From: Bacteroidota bacterium
GTDB taxonomy: Bacteria > Bacteroidota > Bacteroidia > Bacteroidales > F082
Assembly (NCBI GenBank): GCA_020444415.1
Contig: JAHLLA010000001.1
Span: 496,001 to 560,000, forward strand
Length of the DNA stretch: 64,000 nt
Reading direction: 5' to 3'
Both the position numbers and the translations under genes were made by a program. The notes under the pieces were generated by a model. The model searched no databases, was not told where the DNA came from, and was given only the letters and a program-made list of their open reading frames with translations. Shown piece after piece: positions 9,453 to 16,954 of this stretch. Each line of letters starts with the position of its first letter. Position 1 is the first letter of the stretch.

Positions 9453-10697
9453 ATGCAAAAATTAAGACGAAAAGTATATATGACCGCCGGTTACAATACC
9501 ATTTCTATGGGAACCGGCCGCAAAGAATTTCACCCGAAAAAACCCCGTCCCGGTATTGAACATTATATAAGTGAAGCCGGAAAGGGTGTGCTGAATCAAA
9601 TCGGAGGCCCCGATAATGTGGATGAATCTGTTCTGGGTAACTTTATGGCAGCCCGTTTTAACAAACAGGCCAACCTGCCAGGATTTATCCCGATGATTGA
9701 TAAAAAACTGGAGTTTAAACCGGCCATTAGCGTGGAAGGCGCCTGTGGTTCGGGCGGACTGGCGCTGATGTATGGCTTGCGTTCGGTACTGGCTGAAACA
9801 GCAGATGTTGTGTTGACATTGGGCGTGGAAGTCCAAAATACTGTAAAAGCCATTTATGGTGCTGATATCCTGGCAGGTGCCGGCTGGTACCAGAAAAGAA
9901 AACAAGGGCATGCCTATTTTTTCCCCGGACAATTCAGTGACCGAGCCGGTGCGTATTACGAAAAATATGGATTCGACAGGGCACGCAAAGGGATGGCACG
10001 CTGGTTTGCCAACGCCATGGAAAATGCCCGCCTCGACCCTACCGCGCAGGAATACCAGAACACCAATCCTGATCCTTATGCATTGGCTCTGAAAATGAAA
10101 CCGAATGGTGCCGCATTTGTCGATCACCTGACCGTGCTGGATTGCTCCAAGGTATCAGATGGCGCTTCGGGTATTGCCATTTGCTCCGAAGAAGGCCTTG
10201 AAAAAATAGGTGTTGATAAAAAGGATGCTGTTGAAGTATTAGGATGGGCACAGGTGATCCGCGATATTACCAACGACCCGAAAGATCCGGCTGAATTGGA
10301 AGCCATCCCGAAAGCTGCACACCAGGCCATGGAAAGTGCTGGTGTGACCATCGACCAGATTGGTACCATTGAAACCCACGACTGCTTCTCCATAGCCGGA
10401 ATACTGGCCGTTGAAGGACTAGGCCTGGCTAAAAAAGGGGAAGGTGCCGACTGGGTGGATGCCGGAAATACAGCTCGTGATGGATATATGCCGATGAATA
10501 CAACAGGCGGCTTAATCGGATGGGGACATCCTACGGGAGCAACAGGTGTGCATCAGGCGGTGACCATCTGGCAGCAATTGACCGGAAAAGCCGGAAAAGC
10601 CCAAATTAACATTTCCGACGACAGGCCTTACGGCATGACCATCAATATGGGTGGTGATGATGTAACGGTGGTTGCGGTTGTTTACAAACGAGGATAG
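9453..10697 (+). CDS. Thiolase (acetyl-CoA acyltransferase, SCP-x-like)
   Basis: This 414-residue thiolase cleaves 3-ketoacyl-CoA with CoA, ending the beta-oxidation cycle. The nucleophilic Cys is in VEGACGSGG (about residue 99), the first His in ETHDCFSIAG (about 308) and the second in WGHPTGATG (about 359). The usual C-terminal CxG cysteine is replaced by the DDRPYGM region, as in SCP-x-type thiolases. It is the last gene of the operon and is followed by a terminator hairpin at 10715. A damaged copy of its last 110 or so bases lies 2 kb downstream (12692-12810). Confidence 0.88.
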   Translation: MQKLRRKVYMTAGYNTISMGTGRKEFHPKKPRPGIEHYISEAGKGVLNQIGGPDNVDESVLGNFMAARFNKQANLPGFIPMIDKKLEFKPAISVEGACGSGGLALMYGLRSVLAETADVVLTLGVEVQNTVKAIYGADILAGAGWYQKRKQGHAYFFPGQFSDRAGAYYEKYGFDRARKGMARWFANAMENARLDPTAQEYQNTNPDPYALALKMKPNGAAFVDHLTVLDCSKVSDGASGIAICSEEGLEKIGVDKKDAVEVLGWAQVIRDITNDPKDPAELEAIPKAAHQAMESAGVTIDQIGTIETHDCFSIAGILAVEGLGLAKKGEGADWVDAGNTARDGYMPMNTTGGLIGWGHPTGATGVHQAVTIWQQLTGKAGKAQINISDDRPYGMTINMGGDDVTVVAVVYKRG

Positions 10698-10714
10698 CTA
10701 CTGCTTTTAGAAAT

Positions 10715-10750
10715 AAAGAGACAGGCATTTCTGTCTGTCTCTTTATATAT
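10715..10750 (+). terminator. Intrinsic terminator of the beta-oxidation operon
   Basis: AAAGAGACAG (10715-10724) pairs perfectly with CTGTCTCTTT (10735-10744), leaving a 10-base loop and a short AT-rich tail. Confidence 0.65.
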
Positions 10751-10875
10751 CGCTAAGGTCTGGAAAATATACTTTTCTGTATCGCCAAATTCTATTTTCA
10801 AGCGAAATAAAGTGCACCTAATCTTTACTTTCTCTTCAAAAATTTCTATTGTAATTTTGATTAACCCACTTACAT

Positions 10876-11328
10876 TTATTTATTCATTATTACACCTTTT
10901 AATGACCATAGGATGAACAATACATCTTTTTTTGATTCTTCATCAATTTCATGCTCATTTAAAACGCCTAAAATATCGTCCATCACACACATGTATTGTA
11001 ATGCGCTTATGTTCATACCTTCATGTGTTGTTGGCATATCTCGCCCTTTATATTCAACAGGGCCTCCACTTCCGGCACTAAAAAAATCTATCGTATGCTG
11101 TCGAATAGAAGCCAAGCGCTCTGGTTGTTCTTTGTAAGGAATAAAAATTTCTTTAATCTCTGGATTGTTCATATGTGCTTCGATCACATCGTCAACAATC
11201 AGGGTAACCCCTTCAACTCCTCCAAGTCTTTCGTAAAGGCTTTGCGGAGGGGTAGAGTTTGAATCTTGTGCTATTGTCATATTTATTGTTATTAAATTGA
11301 TTAATACTAGATAAAACAGATTTTTCAT
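10876..11328 (-). CDS. Exported truncated hemoglobin (group 1-like)
   Basis: This 150-residue protein has a signal peptide (MKNLFYLVLINLITINMTIAQ) followed by a truncated-globin fold. Visible family marks are LYERLGG (31-37), QHTIDFF, GGPVEYKGRDM (88-98) and the proximal heme His, His102, in THEGMNIS. Truncated globins bind O2, NO or related ligands; most are cytosolic, so the export signal is notable. The B-helix Phe-Tyr pair common in the family appears as Val-Ile here, which may alter ligand handling. It lies 140 bases downstream of an AraC regulator on the same strand and has its own -7 box (11369-11376) with half-sites upstream. Confidence 0.82.
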   Translation of the reverse strand: MKNLFYLVLINLITINMTIAQDSNSTPPQSLYERLGGVEGVTLIVDDVIEAHMNNPEIKEIFIPYKEQPERLASIRQHTIDFFSAGSGGPVEYKGRDMPTTHEGMNISALQYMCVMDDILGVLNEHEIDEESKKDVLFILWSLKGVIMNK

Positions 11329-11368
11329 ACTTTTTAATTTTTAATGAATACATGCTTATTACTTATTG

Positions 11369-11376
11369 CAAAAGTA
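11369..11376 (-). promoter_or_regulatory. Putative -7 box of the globin gene
   Basis: On the reverse strand this reads TACTTTTG, a full TAnnTTTG match, about 40 bases ahead of the globin start codon. Hexamer repeats lie just upstream. Confidence 0.5.
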
Positions 11377-11380
11377 TCGA

Positions 11381-11434
11381 GTGAACTTTTCTTTTATGTG
11401 CACTTTTGGGTTTATTAAGTGAACATTTAGTTCA
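11381..11434. promoter_or_regulatory. Candidate operator: repeated GTGAAC/GTGCAC half-sites
   Basis: GTGAAC (11381), GTGCAC (11398) and GTGAAC (11419) form direct repeats spaced 17 and 21 bases. The last also forms a perfect palindrome, TGAAC-N5-GTTCA (11420-11434). They sit immediately upstream of the globin -7 box, as expected for an AraC-family activator site. GTTCAC-N5-GTGCAC recurs at 13613-13629. Confidence 0.4.
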
Positions 11435-11468
11435 TTTTCGGCTGTCTAAAATCTGTAAGTACTTTTAA

Positions 11469-12572
11469 CTATGACTTGATATAATCGGAAGGTAAAATGT
11501 GAAATCTACGATGGAAACATTTTGAAAAGTATGATGGACTATTAAAGCCAGTTTCATATGCGATTTCTGAAAGTGTATAGTTGTTGTTTTTATGTATTCT
11601 TTCCAGTGCCTGGTTTAGACGGTATTCCTTTAAAAAGCTATTTGGTGACTTCCCGGTTAAAAGCAGTATTTTTCGGTAGACTTGTGTTTTGCTCATCCCT
11701 AAGGGCTCTTCGAAAGCTTCAACTTTTAATTCAGGATTGTGCCATACTTTTTCAACGAAATTGATTAGAATACTTAAAAAAAATTCCTCTGAAGATGGTA
11801 AAGTATATATCCTGTCTTTGTCGTAAGGTGTGTTTAAGTTTTCCGAAACAAATAAATTCTGAACTTCAGTGGTCATCACGATATTGGCTTTATCAATAAA
11901 CCAAAGTCGATTTGCCAATTTAATTGTATCCTCAAAGAAGGTTTTATTTTCTTCAACCGGCATACCTGATGCCAATCCAATTTTGATATAACTATTTGAA
12001 TTATATAGTTTTGCAATATTATCATTAAATAAGGATTCTAATTCAAATGCGCACAATACAGATTTATAAGCAGATTTAAACGAAATTAAAAGATAACCCT
12101 CATTATGTTCAACCAGACGCCCTCCAAATTGCTTCAGTATTTCACCAATGATACTTATCGCTTGTTGCCTATTTTCGTCTAACTTGGAATAGCTGATACC
12201 ATTAAGTGAGGTAAATTTATACCTAATGGCCATTATCGTTCGTTGAGCCGGGTCATTGATAATGCTTATATCAGTTGTAGACGCATGATCCGGATCTTCT
12301 ATTCGCCCCAAAAAGGATTCAACAATATTTTCATCTACTTCAAGGATAAAATGAGGTATTTCTCCATGAGCATGATTATGCATATTATGTATTGATTCTT
12401 TGTTTGGAGCTTCAATTAAACAAAAAGCGAGTTTCTTAATATCATCATACCAATAAGTTAATCCGCGACAATTAAATTGCTTCTCAATTTTCAGGTCTTC
12501 CTTATGAAGTTGAGCAACACTTTCAGCACTTACAGACTCTGATACTTCATGACGATCCATGAATATAGGCAT
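11469..12572 (-). CDS. AraC-family regulator: DUF4242 + cyclase-like + HTH
   Basis: This 367-residue protein has three parts. Residues 1-95 resemble DUF4242 (the SCO4226 nickel-binding family), with HNMHNHAHGEIPHF as a His-rich segment. Residues about 110-270 resemble a degenerate nucleotide-cyclase homology domain (FGGRLVEHNEGYLLISFKS, KIGLASGMPVEE). Residues about 275-367 are an AraC double HTH (MSKTQVYRKI, LSEIAYETGFNSPSYFSKCF). It is likely a transcription regulator responding to a metal or another ligand. It lies directly upstream of the exported globin gene on the same strand. The ligand and targets are unknown. A TATTTTTG -7 box lies 28 bases upstream of the start codon. Confidence 0.75.
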   Translation of the reverse strand: MPIFMDRHEVSESVSAESVAQLHKEDLKIEKQFNCRGLTYWYDDIKKLAFCLIEAPNKESIHNMHNHAHGEIPHFILEVDENIVESFLGRIEDPDHASTTDISIINDPAQRTIMAIRYKFTSLNGISYSKLDENRQQAISIIGEILKQFGGRLVEHNEGYLLISFKSAYKSVLCAFELESLFNDNIAKLYNSNSYIKIGLASGMPVEENKTFFEDTIKLANRLWFIDKANIVMTTEVQNLFVSENLNTPYDKDRIYTLPSSEEFFLSILINFVEKVWHNPELKVEAFEEPLGMSKTQVYRKILLLTGKSPNSFLKEYRLNQALERIHKNNNYTLSEIAYETGFNSPSYFSKCFHRRFHILPSDYIKS

Positions 12573-12599
12573 ACAGTAGTTTTTAGCTAGTTATTCAGT

Positions 12600-12607
12600 C
12601 AAAAATA
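12600..12607 (-). promoter_or_regulatory. Putative -7 box of the AraC regulator
   Basis: The reverse strand reads TATTTTTG, 28 bases ahead of the ATG at 12572. It matches TAnnTTTG; the -33 element is not clear. Confidence 0.45.
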
Positions 12608-12691
12608 TTCAATTTTAATGATAAACAATTTCTAATCAGCTTATTTTTTTAAGAACCTACCTATAGCTTTTATGATAAGAGGCATTTTCCT

Positions 12692-12810
12692 GTTTAACTG
12701 AAAGGTGAGAAAGCGCAAATCAACATCTCTAACGACAGGCCTTACGGCATGACCATTAATATGGGTGGGATGATGTGACTGTGGTTGCGGTTGTTTACAA
12801 GAGAGGATAA
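12692..12810 (+). pseudogene. Remnant of a second thiolase 3' end, frameshifted
   Basis: This stretch aligns with the last part of the intact thiolase gene (10583-10697). It encodes KAQINIS, then NDRPYGMTINMGG, and after a one-base deletion continues in another frame with the same VTVVAVVYKRG end and stop codon. Differences from the intact gene are mostly at third codon positions, so the copy evolved as a working gene before it was truncated. It keeps its own terminator hairpin just downstream. The upstream nine-tenths of the gene is absent. Confidence 0.8.
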
Positions 12811-12832
12811 ATATTACCTTTGAAAGATACAG

Positions 12833-12860
12833 AGCCATGCAACAATGTGTGGCTTTTTTT
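12833..12860 (+). terminator. Terminator left with the thiolase remnant
   Basis: AGCCA (12833-12837) pairs with TGGCT (12850-12854), extended inward by two G-T wobbles and CA/TG around an ACAA loop, followed by a run of T. Confidence 0.6.
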
Positions 12861-12896
12861 CATCCTGTCTTATCGAGGGAACTTTTAACGGTTTGG

Positions 12897-12930
12897 CTAT
12901 GCGCAGTGTCCCGAAGGGCATTGCGTATAG
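12897..12930. repeat. Long hairpin beside an inverted-repeat-framed gene
   Basis: CTATGCGCAGTG (12897-12908) pairs with CATTGCGTATAG (12919-12930) with two G-T wobbles. The intervening TCCCGAAGGG can itself close as CCC/GGG. The element adjoins the left 13-bp inverted repeat (12936-12948) of the next gene. Confidence 0.55.
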
Positions 12931-12935
12931 GTTTT

Positions 12936-13603
12936 GTTGTGCTCAGTTTTCTATTTTTATTCTGATACTTTCATAATCTTTTGAATCTATCACACAACTA
13001 ATTTCTTTCATTCCTTTTAAAGGTATGTTTAAAGGTTTGTTGTCAGTTGGTGCAATAAGAATTCTATATTCATTCTGCCAATTAAATTCTTCACTTTTAT
13101 GATGAAGTGAGATGTCACCGCTAAAAGTTTTTGGATTATAGTATTCTACCTTTTTCCATGAATACTCAAGTTTTAAATTATCTAACGATTTATCCAATAT
13201 TTCGAAGAACTTCTTCCAATCATAGATCAACAAGGCTTTATCTCCCATTCCAAGAAGTTTGTCGTTGAAAGTCGATGGAGGTTGTCCAGGTTCAATCTCC
13301 ATCCAGTGCAATGAACAACAATTGATTTTTGGTTCAGACAGGTGTTCCATGTACTGCCCGTTAAATCCTTTCAAGACTTTATGGAAATGGATTTCCTTGT
13401 CATCCTTTTGAAGAGTTAAAGTTGTTAATTGCTCATTTTTAAGGTTCAGTTCTCGAGGATCAAGTCTGCCGGTTCCGTCTTTTGAGTTGTCACGGAAGTC
13501 CTTAAGACTTTTGAAGTACAAGTATTCATTTTCGAACATGTCTTCAATAAACTTAGCCTCATGTATTTTAGTTAAAATCAGCATTTTTTTAACTGAGCAC
13601 AAC
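12936..13603. repeat. Perfect 13-bp inverted repeats framing a single gene
   Basis: GTTGTGCTCAGTT at 12936-12948 and its exact reverse complement AACTGAGCACAAC at 13591-13603 enclose one reverse-strand gene. The left copy overlaps that gene's stop codon and the right copy lies just ahead of its ATG. This could be the border of a cassette-like mobile unit. Confidence 0.6.
12943..13584 (-). CDS. Hypothetical protein in an inverted-repeat frame
   Basis: I do not recognise this protein. Taking the ATG at 13584 gives 213 residues starting MLILTKIHEAKF; the longer reading needs a TTG inside the inverted repeat and is less likely. It has no signal peptide or membrane helix. The early segment (YLYFKSLKDFRDNS) and the late WQNEYRILIAP faintly resemble DUF2971-type proteins, but this is not enough for a call. 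It stands alone between the thiolase remnant and the sigma-factor operon. GTTCAC/GTGCAC half-sites like those at the globin promoter lie upstream. It is probably accessory DNA. Confidence 0.6.
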   Translation of the reverse strand: MLILTKIHEAKFIEDMFENEYLYFKSLKDFRDNSKDGTGRLDPRELNLKNEQLTTLTLQKDDKEIHFHKVLKGFNGQYMEHLSEPKINCCSLHWMEIEPGQPPSTFNDKLLGMGDKALLIYDWKKFFEILDKSLDNLKLEYSWKKVEYYNPKTFSGDISLHHKSEEFNWQNEYRILIAPTDNKPLNIPLKGMKEISCVIDSKDYESIRIKIEN

Positions 13604-13612
13604 TTGTTATAT

Positions 13613-13629
13613 GTTCACTAAATGTGCAC
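13613..13629. promoter_or_regulatory. Half-site pair GTTCAC-N5-GTGCAC
   Basis: These hexamers match those repeated upstream of the globin gene (11381-11424). They lie about 30-45 bases ahead of the ATG of the reverse-strand hypothetical gene. Confidence 0.35.
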
Positions 13630-13773
13630 ATTAACGGGATTATTTTCCGGATATGTGTATGTTTTATATTTGATAGCGGTCGGCACATACAGGTCAATGG
13701 GTTTACTAATCCAAATGTAATAAAATCTTTAATATCAATCAAGTACTCGTGTCCGGTTTCTTTAATCCGGAGG

Positions 13774-13812
13774 TGGATTTCTCACACTCCCGCTGGTCGG
13801 TTCGAAATGACA
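13774..13812. repeat. Dispersed Bacteroidetes-type repeat
   Basis: The segment holds GGATTTCTC at the left and GTTCGAAATGACAG at the right. It resembles, in reverse complement, the short dispersed GTCATT...GAGAAATC elements common in Bacteroidetes intergenic DNA. The rest of 13604-13860 shows no other recognisable feature apart from the half-site pair and the promoter just beyond. Confidence 0.45.
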
Positions 13813-13863
13813 GGTATTTTATCTTTAAATAATTATTTTATCAAAATTGCAACCCTTGCAACT

Positions 13864-13871
13864 TAAGTTTG
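13864..13871 (+). promoter_or_regulatory. Putative -7 box of the ECF sigma operon
   Basis: TAAGTTTG matches TAnnTTTG, 38 bases before the GTG start. A TTG at 13847 is closer than the ideal spacing, so the -33 element is uncertain. Confidence 0.45.
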
Positions 13872-13909
13872 TCATTAATTTGCAGATGTAAGAAATTTAA
13901 AAAGGCATC

Positions 13910-14455
13910 GTGGATCCTGAAAATAACAGGCTAATCATAGAAAACAGCAAGAAGGGGGATGTGAAATCCCAGTATCAATTGTATAATCAATATGCAAAAG
14001 CTATGTACAATGTGTGCTACAGGATGATGTCGAGCCGGGAGGAAGCCGAGGATATGTTGCAGGAGTCGTTCACAGAGGCTTTCAAAAAAATGAACACTTT
14101 CAGGTTTGAATCCACCTTTGGTGCCTGGCTGAAAAGAATAACCATACATAAATGCATCAACGAAATAAAAAGAAAGAAAACTGATTTGAACTTTTTTGAC
14201 GACATGAGCTACTTTAAAGAACATACAGAAGATGATACTTCGCTACCAGAGCTTCATGTTGACATGATTAAACGGGCGATGGAAGATTTACCCAACGGAA
14301 GCCGGATGATTTTTTCACTTTACCTTCTGGAAGGGTACGATCACCGGGAGATTTCACAGATACTCAACATCAGTGAGTCGAACTCGAAAACACAATATAT
14401 GCGTGCGAAAAACAAAATCAAAGAATTATTGAAAGGAGTTGTATATGAAAACTGA
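13910..14455 (+). CDS. ECF-type RNA polymerase sigma factor
   Basis: This 181-residue sigma-70 family protein has region 2 at about residues 22-95 (YNVCYRMMSSREEAEDMLQE, TFGAWLKRITIHKCINE) and region 4 at about 125-175 (LPNGSRMIFSLYLLEGYDH, REISQILNISESNSKTQYMRA). It starts with GTG; no upstream in-frame ATG is available. Its end overlaps the anti-sigma gene by 11 bases, implying translational coupling. It probably directs transcription of its own operon of envelope proteins, as is common for ECF factors. Confidence 0.9.
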   Translation: MDPENNRLIIENSKKGDVKSQYQLYNQYAKAMYNVCYRMMSSREEAEDMLQESFTEAFKKMNTFRFESTFGAWLKRITIHKCINEIKRKKTDLNFFDDMSYFKEHTEDDTSLPELHVDMIKRAMEDLPNGSRMIFSLYLLEGYDHREISQILNISESNSKTQYMRAKNKIKELLKGVVYEN

Positions 14456-15017
14456 TAAACTCGAAAAATTCATCATTGAAAACCGCGATCAGTTTGACAC
14501 CATGGAACCACGTCCTGAACTATGGGAAAGGATCAAACCATCTGAAACAAAAACAGTTGATATCAATTGGACAAGGATGCTTGTCAGAGCCGCGGCAGTT
14601 GTGGTCATATTTGTTTCATCTTACATCTTTTTCGATTACATCACAAAAGACAATAGCGAACAAATGATCGCCGAAACAGAGGTTTCCGATCCTGAAGACA
14701 TTCGCACCTACCAGGAATTGATGGAAGCTGAATACTATTATACGTCTTTGATTAACCAACGTAAAGAAGAATTTATTCAGCTTTCTGCAAACAACGCACC
14801 CCTTCGTAAAGAGATCACGGTTGAATTGACAGAGCTTGACAATATATTCAGGGAATTAAAAGATGACCTAAAAGATAACGCTGATAACGAGGAAGTAGTT
14901 GTGGCCATGATACAGAACTACCGCTTAAAACTGGAAATTTTGGAAGAGATCCTCTTGCAACTCAAACCAGCAAATGAAAATAAGAAATACTATGAAAATG
15001 AGAGTATCAATATGTAG
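14445..15017 (+). CDS. Putative anti-sigma factor, single-pass membrane protein
   Basis: This is a 190-residue protein with a short cytosolic part, one membrane helix at about residues 43-60 (LVRAAAVVVIFVSSYIFF) and an outer region rich in acidic and helical sequence. The position right after an ECF sigma gene, with overlap, is the main reason for the anti-sigma call; a zinc-binding HxxxCxxC motif is not present. The ATG at 14445 is chosen because GAAAGGAG lies six bases ahead; a TTG two codons upstream is less likely. Confidence 0.7.
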   Translation: MKTDKLEKFIIENRDQFDTMEPRPELWERIKPSETKTVDINWTRMLVRAAAVVVIFVSSYIFFDYITKDNSEQMIAETEVSDPEDIRTYQELMEAEYYYTSLINQRKEEFIQLSANNAPLRKEITVELTELDNIFRELKDDLKDNADNEEVVVAMIQNYRLKLEILEEILLQLKPANENKKYYENESINM

Positions 15018-16095
15018 TCTTGTCCTGCTGCTTACCCTTTCATTTGGGTTTGTTGCCCAAGGACAAACTATTGAAAAAAGCCGGACAGTAAAAAAGACCT
15101 TTAAGGCAGGACCTGGCACAGAGATCGAGATTACCAATAAATACGGGAATATTCATATAATTCCGTGGGAGAAAGACTCGGTTCAGTTTAATATTGAATT
15201 ATTGGTGAAAGGTACGAAAGACTCGAAAGTGGACAAATCATATGATTACATCGAATTTGATTTTAAAAACACCAAATATTATGTCATTGCACAGACATTG
15301 TTTGCCGGCAAAAGCAGCTTCTGGAGCGATGTATCTGATCTTACAGGAGCCATATTTAACAGCAGCACCAAAACCAAAATTGATTACACGGTAAAGGTAC
15401 CTGCCAATGTCAAATTAAAGATCATGAACAAATACGGCAATATTTATATTGCTGATCATACCGGAGAGCTTGATATTGACCTTTCCAATGGTGATTTAAA
15501 AGCGCATCACCTGTCAGGAAACACAAGCATTACAATTGAATTTGGGAACACCAATATAAGACAAATTGATGAAGGGCACCTGAATATCAGCTACGGGGAA
15601 GTGGAAATTACAAAGGCTGAAAACTTAAGCGTCGAAAGCAAGTCAGCCAGGTTTGATATTGATAAGGTAAATAACCTGAATATCAATTCCAGGAGGGACA
15701 AATTCTACCTGCAGGACGTTGGGCAGGTGTATGGTTCTTTAAATTTTACACTGCTTGAAATCGAACTGCTGACTCAAAAACTGAATGTAACGGCCAAATA
15801 TGGTGACTTGGAAGTAAAAAGTTTCTCCGACAAAGTATCATCGTTCTATACAGATGCTGAAAACGCGGATATCATCCTCCACTTTCCGGATAAAAAGCAA
15901 TACAAAATTGAAGCAACAGTTGATGTCAAAACCGAGGTGCTCTATTCAGCCGACATCAAGAACATTGCTTCAAAAGAGCTGGATGGTGATGAAGAACTGA
16001 TTGAAGTGAAATCCACCATTGGCAGCAATACAGGTAAAATAGTACCAATTACAATGAAAAGCCGCGGTGGCAGTATTTCGTTAAAATTAAAATAA
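14974..16095 (+). CDS. Secreted DUF4097-like beta-helix protein
   Basis: This 373-residue protein has a signal peptide ending near VAQGQ, then repeated short beta-strand motifs of the putative-adhesin type (NKYGNIHIIPW, NKYGNIYIADH, LSNGDLKAHHL, AKYGDLEVKSF). The recurring YGN/YGD turns suggest a right-handed beta-helix. It begins inside the end of the anti-sigma gene; ATGs at 14992 and 14998 are alternative starts and 14998 gives a compact signal peptide. The role is unknown, likely in the periplasm or at the outer membrane under control of the sigma/anti-sigma pair. Confidence 0.75.
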   Translation: MKIRNTMKMRVSICSLVLLLTLSFGFVAQGQTIEKSRTVKKTFKAGPGTEIEITNKYGNIHIIPWEKDSVQFNIELLVKGTKDSKVDKSYDYIEFDFKNTKYYVIAQTLFAGKSSFWSDVSDLTGAIFNSSTKTKIDYTVKVPANVKLKIMNKYGNIYIADHTGELDIDLSNGDLKAHHLSGNTSITIEFGNTNIRQIDEGHLNISYGEVEITKAENLSVESKSARFDIDKVNNLNINSRRDKFYLQDVGQVYGSLNFTLLEIELLTQKLNVTAKYGDLEVKSFSDKVSSFYTDAENADIILHFPDKKQYKIEATVDVKTEVLYSADIKNIASKELDGDEELIEVKSTIGSNTGKIVPITMKSRGGSISLKLK

Positions 16096-16169
16096 AATGA
16101 AAATATTTTTCTCGTTTTGCAACGCCTGAGAAAATAATATGTCTTTATAACTTGAAAATAACAATACAG

Positions 16170-16934
16170 ATGAAAAGAACCTTTTTAATACTAAGCATTC
16201 TGAGCACGATCGTAATAATATCGGCATGCAGCAAATATCCAAAAATTGAAGGCAACGGCCAGATAGCTCTTGAAACCCGCCAGCTTGTATCCTTTAACAA
16301 GGTGGATAATACCGGCACTTTCAATGTATATATTAAGCAGGATTCCGTTTTCAGCGCCAAAATTGAAGCTGAATCGAATCTGATACCACATGTGCGTACC
16401 ATCATCAATGGCAATACACTGAAAATTGATACCCGCGAAAACCTGAAAGAAAATTACCCGGTAAATGTATATGTTACGACACCCATCATTCAGGGTGTCG
16501 AGTTGAGTGGTTCGGGATTCGTAAGTATTGACAGCCTCGATACTGACTACCTTGAAATTGCTCTGAGTGGCTCAGGAAAAATTCAGGGATATACTGAAAC
16601 CAATTCGCTGGTTGCAAAAATCAGTGGTTCGGGAAATATTGATTTGGAATCGTACACAAATTCAAGTGATATTAGGATCAGCGGCTCAGGAAGTATCAAC
16701 CTGGCTGGTGAGTCTTCTTCCGGTTCATTTTCGATAAGCGGATCAGGCCAAATCAACTCATTCAGTTTTCAACAAAACGAATGTGTTGCCAAGATCAGTG
16801 GATCAGGAGATATGTTCCTACAGGTAATAGATTATCTGGATGTAACCATTTCAGGAAGCGGTTCAGTTTATTATATCGGCGATCCATCCATCAATGTAAA
16901 AATAACCGGCTCCGGACAGTTAATCAAGCAGTAA
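16170..16934 (+). CDS. Lipoprotein with DUF2807 (GIN) beta-solenoid, SGSG repeats
   Basis: Taken from the ATG at 16170 (254 residues), the protein starts MKRTFLILSILSTIVIISAC, a lipoprotein signal with the lipobox cysteine. The head-GIN domain follows, with eight turns marked by SGSG or TGSG (LSGSGFVSI, LSGSGKIQG, ISGSGNIDL and so on) spaced about 20 residues, a parallel beta-solenoid. The upstream TTG at 16152 would give a poorer signal. The function of DUF2807 proteins is not established. The gene sits in the ECF sigma operon after a DUF4097-like gene, a pairing that suggests a shared envelope role. Confidence 0.82.
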   Translation: MKRTFLILSILSTIVIISACSKYPKIEGNGQIALETRQLVSFNKVDNTGTFNVYIKQDSVFSAKIEAESNLIPHVRTIINGNTLKIDTRENLKENYPVNVYVTTPIIQGVELSGSGFVSIDSLDTDYLEIALSGSGKIQGYTETNSLVAKISGSGNIDLESYTNSSDIRISGSGSINLAGESSSGSFSISGSGQINSFSFQQNECVAKISGSGDMFLQVIDYLDVTISGSGSVYYIGDPSINVKITGSGQLIKQ

Positions 16935-16954
16935 AATTATATCGAGCAAACTTT

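Noticed and set aside
12641-12838. Reverse-strand open frame of 65 codons
   Set aside because: It is the antisense shadow of the thiolase remnant.
12936-13603. Integron cassette with attC sites
   Set aside because: The 13-bp repeats do not fit the GTTRRRY / RYYYAAC core pattern and no integrase gene is present.
16781-16954. Longer N-terminus for the outer-membrane protein at 16955
   Set aside because: It overlaps the lipoprotein gene and has no signal peptide, whereas the ATG at 16955 gives a good one.
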